Part shown: piece by piece, positions 6,534 through 10,842 of the stretch
How positions within the stretch are numbered: the first letter of the stretch is position 1
Layout: every line of letters starts with the position of its first letter
Source of the DNA: Crenotrichaceae bacterium
GTDB taxonomy: Bacteria; Pseudomonadota; Gammaproteobacteria; Methylococcales; DRLZ01
Direction of reading: 5' to 3'
DNA length: 10,842 nucleotides
Assembly: GCA_011322755.1 (NCBI GenBank)
Contig: DRLZ01000296.1
Location: 1-10,842, forward strand
Translations under genes and position numbers: made by a program
The notes under the pieces: model-generated
What the model was told of the DNA's origin: nothing
What the model saw: the letters and a program-made list of their open reading frames with translations, nothing else
Databases searched by the model: none

Positions 6534-8420
6534 TTATGCACTTTTCTTTTTCAAATGGATTAACAATAGTGAAACTGCAGCCGGCGTGATTCCTGGAATT
6601 CTGGCAGCCTGACCAAGTGTTTCAGGCTGCTGAAATGAAAGTTTCTCTCTAACTTCAGAAGACAGTCCTCCAACCAGTGAATAATCAATATTGGCCGGAA
6701 GTCTAAGCGATTCATAACGTCTGGCCTTACCAATTTCCTGTTGTTGGCGATCAATATAACCTGCATATTTTGCCTGAATTTCGACCTGCTCCAGTGCTTG
6801 ATGATCGGTTTGCCTGGCAACCACATCTGAAACTGCTTTTAGCTTTTCCATCGTCACTTCAGGGCGACGCAGAAATTCCATTAAACTTGCTTCCTTGGTC
6901 AGACTAATATCAAATGCCTGTTCGATATTTGCAACGAGTTCACAATGTTTATTTTGTGCTGGATTCAGTCGTGTCTTATCAAAATAGTTCTGCAGTTGTT
7001 TCACTGTCTCAAGTTTTTTCTCAAGCCGATGCAAACGCTGTTGTTCCACCAACCCAAGTTCAAAACCTGTTTCTGTTAAGCGCAGATCTGCGTTATCCTC
7101 TCGCAGTATCAGTCGATATTCTGCCCGGCTGGTAAACATGCGATATGGCTCCAGGGTACCGCGGGTAATTAAATCATCAATCATTACACCGATATAAGCC
7201 TGATCTCGACCGGGGCACCAGGGTTCCAGATCCTGACTGGCACGCGCTGCATTGAGTCCAGCAATCAAACCCTGTGCTGCGGCTTCTTCATAACCGGTTG
7301 TCCCATTAATCTGTCCGGCAAAATACAACCCTGGCATGGACTTGGTTTCAAGTGATGACTTGAGACCGCGCGGATCAAAATAATCATATTCTATGGCATA
7401 ACCTGGACGGGTAATCTGTGCTTTTTCAAAACCGGGTATTGAATGAATCAGTGCTTGCTGTACATCGAACGGTAAACTGGTTGAGATTCCGTTGGGATAG
7501 ATTTCTGTGGTATTCAATCCTTCAGGTTCAACAAAAATCTGGTGAGAATCTCGCGCTGCAAAACGTACGACCTTGTCTTCTATGGATGGGCAATAGCGTG
7601 GCCCGGTGCCTTCAATTACACCTGAGTACATTGGAGAACGCTCCAGACCGCTGCGTATAATCTCATGGGTTTGTTGAGTGGTTCTGGTAATGTGGCAGTG
7701 AATCTGCTCCGGATGCTGGTTTGCATCGCCCAGAAATGAAAAAACCGGCACCGGATCATCTCCTGGTTGAGATTGCATTACTTGGTAATTCAGCGTATTG
7801 CCATTCAAACGAGGAGGTGTCCCGGTTTTCAATCGCCCAACAGTAAATGGCAGTTCTCGTAAACGATGCGCAAGCGCAACCGATGGTGGATCACCGGCAC
7901 GACCACCAGACTTGCTATTCATGCCAACATGAATCCGTCCATCCAGAAAAGTACCAACTGTCAACACGAGGGCATCGGCTCGATAGCTTAAATCCATATC
8001 GGTAATACAACCGACTGCACGGCCATTTTCAACAATCAGGTCAGTGACTGACTGCTGCATGATGTGTAGATTTGTCTGTGCTTCCAGCGCTTTTCTGATC
8101 CGGGTTTTATACAGGTTTCGATCCGCCTGTGCACGTGTTGCGCGTACCGCTGGACCTTTGCTTGAATTGAGGATACGGAAATGAATCCCTGCATGGTCAA
8201 TTGCCTGCGCCATGATGCCGCCCAGTGCGTCGATTTCCTTTACCAGATGACCTTTACCAATTCCGCCTATGGCTGGATTGCAACTCATCTGACCCAGTGT
8301 CTCGATATTCTGGGTCAGCAACAAGGTGCGCGCACCAGTGCGCGCAGCTGCCAGCGCAGCTTCGGTTCCAGCGTGTCCGCCACCAATAATAATGACATTG
8401 TAATGTTGGGTCATTTTCAT
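6534..8420 (-). CDS. mnmG: tRNA uridine 5-carboxymethylaminomethyl modification enzyme MnmG (GidA)
   Basis: This FAD-dependent partner of MnmE installs cmnm5 on the wobble uridine (U34) of certain tRNAs. Its 628 residues match the long form (the E. coli protein is about 629). Visible are the FAD dinucleotide motif GGGHAG (13-18), the GidA signature CNPAIGGIGKGH (47-58, Cys47), SGGRAGDPP (171-179), RLKTGTPPR (196-204), RYCPSIEDK (275-283, Cys277), the second nucleotide-binding stretch LYFAGQINGTTGYEEAAAQG (365-384), the EPYRMFTSRAEYRL block (424-437), and the C-terminal helical region for tRNA and MnmE contact, with EQVEIQAKYAGYI (544-556) and RIPGITPAAVSLLL (607-620). The start ATG overlaps the glycosyltransferase stop as ATGA, with no convincing ribosome-binding site; ATG at 8412-8414 is an alternative two codons in. 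mnmE is not in the window. Confidence 0.98.
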   Translation of the reverse strand: MKMTQHYNVIIIGGGHAGTEAALAAARTGARTLLLTQNIETLGQMSCNPAIGGIGKGHLVKEIDALGGIMAQAIDHAGIHFRILNSSKGPAVRATRAQADRNLYKTRIRKALEAQTNLHIMQQSVTDLIVENGRAVGCITDMDLSYRADALVLTVGTFLDGRIHVGMNSKSGGRAGDPPSVALAHRLRELPFTVGRLKTGTPPRLNGNTLNYQVMQSQPGDDPVPVFSFLGDANQHPEQIHCHITRTTQQTHEIIRSGLERSPMYSGVIEGTGPRYCPSIEDKVVRFAARDSHQIFVEPEGLNTTEIYPNGISTSLPFDVQQALIHSIPGFEKAQITRPGYAIEYDYFDPRGLKSSLETKSMPGLYFAGQINGTTGYEEAAAQGLIAGLNAARASQDLEPWCPGRDQAYIGVMIDDLITRGTLEPYRMFTSRAEYRLILREDNADLRLTETGFELGLVEQQRLHRLEKKLETVKQLQNYFDKTRLNPAQNKHCELVANIEQAFDISLTKEASLMEFLRRPEVTMEKLKAVSDVVARQTDHQALEQVEIQAKYAGYIDRQQQEIGKARRYESLRLPANIDYSLVGGLSSEVREKLSFQQPETLGQAARIPGITPAAVSLLLIHLKKKSA

Positions 8421-10842
8421 ACCAAGCGTTGTCTGTCCTGGTTACTGTTTTCCAGAATCGATTGTATTGCTTTTTTAGCAGCGTTAAAGGAAAACCATTG
8501 CTCAACGTTTTTTAAACCGTTATTGGATAGTTTATTCCATAACTGACTGTTGTTATAGAGTTCAATAATCGCTTTGGCAAAATCAGTTTCGCTATCAGCA
8601 ATCAGGATATCATGCCCGTGTTTTGCAAACATGCCTTCTGCTGCAACAGAAGTCGCCACAACCGGCTGTCCGTAACTCATACTCATATTCACCTTGCCCT
8701 TAACACCAGCACCATAGCGTAGTGGTGCAATTGCTATTCTACAGCCATCAACAAATGGCTCGATATCCTCGACATAACCGTGAAATACGACACCATTTCC
8801 ATCTAAAGACTCAACGTCCTTTGTTGCTTTACTGCCAATAATATGCAGCTGAATATCCAGCTGTTTGCGAACCAGTGGAAATATTTCTGTAGTAAACCAG
8901 ATAATTGCGTCAATATTGGGTGGATGCTGGTAACCACCAACAAACATAATGTCTTTCCGCTGGCGCCAGGTTTTTCTGCGTCCATGCACACGGTGGATAT
9001 TGGATAAAATTTCCACCTGTGCCTGTTTTATTTGTTTGCCAAGAAACTGTTTTTCATAGCTGGAGACGACAAGGGTAATATCAGCTTGCTCGATAACAGA
9101 GAGTTCTTTTTTGCGAGTCTTTTCTGCTGTTTCACTGAGTTGTTTACTATTCTCAAACTCGGCAAGCCGTTGTTCACGTAAATAATGCAAATCTACTGTA
9201 TCAAATAGAATTGTTGCTTTCGGACAATACTGACGAATCATTGGCATCACCGGCTCAGCAATGTAATAGCGACTGACAATCACCACATCATAATACTTTC
9301 CTTTCTCTTTGAAATAATCAATCGGTGATTTCACATGGGGATGATAAATACACTCAACGCCTGTTTGTTGTAGCGCTGGGGTATACGTTTCGACATACGC
9401 CATGTTTTCAGCCATAAAACCAACGTGATATCCAAGCGATTGCAATATCTCGATCAGATTTACCATCCGCAAAGAACCGGAATCCTGATCCGGTGTTGGT
9501 GTGCAAGCATCATAAATCAGTACGCGTTTAGGCTGGTTATGCAAACGACACAATTCAATATCTGTTCCTGGATCTGGCTGGTCCTGTAATGCTTGTTGCC
9601 ATTTATCAAGAAAGTTTTTCTGGTTGCTCACTTGGTATTGCTTGGTTCCAGACGATAAATCAGTTCCCGAGGTCACACCTTCAAAATGGGTAACAATTGA
9701 TGCAGGTTGATAATAAACACGTTTTCCTGCTTGTCTTACCGAGAATGCCAAATCAGTATCTTCGTAATAAGCAGGTTTGTAATGTGTGTCGAATCGCCCC
9801 AGTTGTTCGAATAAATCTTTGTGAATAATAATACTGGCACCGCTGCAATAATCCACTTCGCGCACAAAACAGTATTCTGGTCTGAGCGGATTATCTCCGC
9901 GTCCGTAATTCCACCCTGAAGCGTCCGAGAACACAATACCCCCCGCTTCCTGCAAAGTTCCATCAGGATAAACCAGTTTACTGCCCACAAGAGCGGCATC
10001 CGGGAATTGATCGTAAATAGCAAGTAGCGTATCCATCCAGCCAGCCTGTACCAACGTATCATTATTCAGAAACAGTAAATAATCACCTCTCGCAAGCTGT
10101 GCGCCTTGATTACAGGACTCAATAAAACCACCATTTGTTTGCTGTCGGTGATAAGTAATTCCGCTGATTAAATCAATTGTTGATTCTGTTTCATCAGAGG
10201 AACAGTCATCAATAATAATCACTTCAAATTCATGTTCAGTTTGAAGTTTTGACAGTGATTGCAAACAGTTATAAGTATGTAGAAACTGGTTGTATACAGG
10301 AATAATGATTGAAACTGTCGGGGTTTGACTGCATTTGATTGTTAATGCAGAAAAATTCTTTTGTAATTCAATAACAGGTTGCTGCTGTGGTTTTTCAACT
10401 TTGTGTTTAAGCTTGCCATAAACAACAAGAATGGTTCCCTTGATTCCACGCATTCCCAAACTGCGTTTGATCCGCTGCGGGTAGGTACAAAGTTGTACAA
10501 ACTGAAAACTGATGCGATTGCGTAAATCATCCAGCCAACGCCTGTAATCTCGCAATGGCTTAGTTAACTTCCAGGAATGACTGTGATATATGGTTTCAAG
10601 TTCTTCTTTTAACTCATCTCTTTCAGTTTCAACATGCAAGAGTTCAGTTATTCGCTGATCTTGCTTCTGAATCTGCTGATTTTGTGTATTCAGTTCCTTT
10701 TTAAAATGTCTGGTTGCTGATGATAATCTCTCCACATGGCTCTGCAGCTTCAATGCCCATTCAGTACGCTCATCAATAAGCTGTCCCTGTTCACTAATCG
10801 TTTGTTGTTTGTGACTGTTTTCTCTATCAAGATCAAGTGCCA
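8417..10842 (-). CDS. Large multidomain glycosyltransferase (coiled coil + GT2 + GT4), N-terminus outside window
   Basis: The frame is open to the right edge, so the gene starts beyond the window; at least 807 residues are visible. Numbers below count from the TTG at 10751-10753, which is a leucine codon here, not a start. A Gln/Glu-rich coiled coil covers the upstream residues to about 55, followed by the SHSWKLTKPLR segment (58-68) common in such enzymes. A GT2-type A-fold domain spans about 145-385: VSIIIPVYNQ, IIDDCSSDE (180-188), LFLNNDTL (227-234, the DXD-like site) and YYEDTDLAF (329-337, likely catalytic acid/base). A second, GT4-like B-fold domain spans about 408-770, with FVGGYQHPPN (604-613) and APLRYGAGVKGKV (676-688). 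No membrane segment or signal peptide is visible. It likely builds a surface polysaccharide such as O-antigen; sugar and acceptor cannot be told. Its stop overlaps mnmG. A methyltransferase domain further upstream is possible by analogy but not visible. Confidence 0.9.
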   Translation of the reverse strand, partial: ALDLDRENSHKQQTISEQGQLIDERTEWALKLQSHVERLSSATRHFKKELNTQNQQIQKQDQRITELLHVETERDELKEELETIYHSHSWKLTKPLRDYRRWLDDLRNRISFQFVQLCTYPQRIKRSLGMRGIKGTILVVYGKLKHKVEKPQQQPVIELQKNFSALTIKCSQTPTVSIIIPVYNQFLHTYNCLQSLSKLQTEHEFEVIIIDDCSSDETESTIDLISGITYHRQQTNGGFIESCNQGAQLARGDYLLFLNNDTLVQAGWMDTLLAIYDQFPDAALVGSKLVYPDGTLQEAGGIVFSDASGWNYGRGDNPLRPEYCFVREVDYCSGASIIIHKDLFEQLGRFDTHYKPAYYEDTDLAFSVRQAGKRVYYQPASIVTHFEGVTSGTDLSSGTKQYQVSNQKNFLDKWQQALQDQPDPGTDIELCRLHNQPKRVLIYDACTPTPDQDSGSLRMVNLIEILQSLGYHVGFMAENMAYVETYTPALQQTGVECIYHPHVKSPIDYFKEKGKYYDVVIVSRYYIAEPVMPMIRQYCPKATILFDTVDLHYLREQRLAEFENSKQLSETAEKTRKKELSVIEQADITLVVSSYEKQFLGKQIKQAQVEILSNIHRVHGRRKTWRQRKDIMFVGGYQHPPNIDAIIWFTTEIFPLVRKQLDIQLHIIGSKATKDVESLDGNGVVFHGYVEDIEPFVDGCRIAIAPLRYGAGVKGKVNMSMSYGQPVVATSVAAEGMFAKHGHDILIADSETDFAKAIIELYNNSQLWNKLSNNGLKNVEQWFSFNAAKKAIQSILENSNQDRQRLV

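Noticed and set aside
10751..10753. TTG as the start codon of the glycosyltransferase
   Set aside because: The frame stays open for a further 89 bases to the window edge with coiled-coil-like sequence in register, and no ribosome-binding site precedes this codon.

Overview
The window looks like a piece of a gammaproteobacterial chromosome of moderate-to-low GC (my rough estimate is low-to-mid forties percent). The basis is the gene order mnmG-rsmG-parA-parB (old names gidA-gidB-parA-parB), a block usually found near the replication origin, and an MnmG and ParB that read as ordinary gammaproteobacterial family members. Genus or species cannot be told from the sequence. I see no rRNA, tRNA, CRISPR array or transposase gene.

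Layout, left to right. (1) 2-1012, plus strand: the 3' part of a gene whose start lies upstream of the window; its middle part resembles the DUF1444/YtpQ family. (2) A 122-base convergent gap holding a long hairpin (1079-1114). (3) 1135-3801: a complete AmmeMemoRadiSam set. The AMMECR1-type protein (A) and the Memo-type protein (B) overlap on the minus strand, and the radical SAM enzyme is divergent on the plus strand. A shared intergenic region of about 215 bases (2489-2703) probably carries the promoters of both arms. (4) 3802-4096: a convergent intergenic region. Its left part is AT-rich, with no signal that I see. From 3891 onward its composition changes and it carries several inverted repeats and an unexplained open frame. 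(5) 4097-8420, minus strand: parB, parA, rsmG and mnmG as a tight operon (transcribed mnmG to rsmG to parA to parB). (6) 8417-10842, minus strand: a very large glycosyltransferase with coiled-coil, GT2-like and GT4-like parts. It overlaps the mnmG start by an ATGA junction, and its N-terminus lies beyond the window.

How the genes relate. MnmG (tRNA wobble uridine modification) and RsmG (16S rRNA methylation) are translation-quality enzymes. ParA and ParB segregate the chromosome origin. This block is conserved, but its flanks here are not the textbook ones: a surface-glycan-type glycosyltransferase sits where mnmE often lies, and the AmmeMemoRadiSam cluster sits where the atp operon often follows parB. 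The AmmeMemoRadiSam trio is conserved across bacteria and archaea and relates to human MEMO1 and AMMECR1. To my knowledge its bacterial reaction is not established, which makes it the most interesting functional unknown here.
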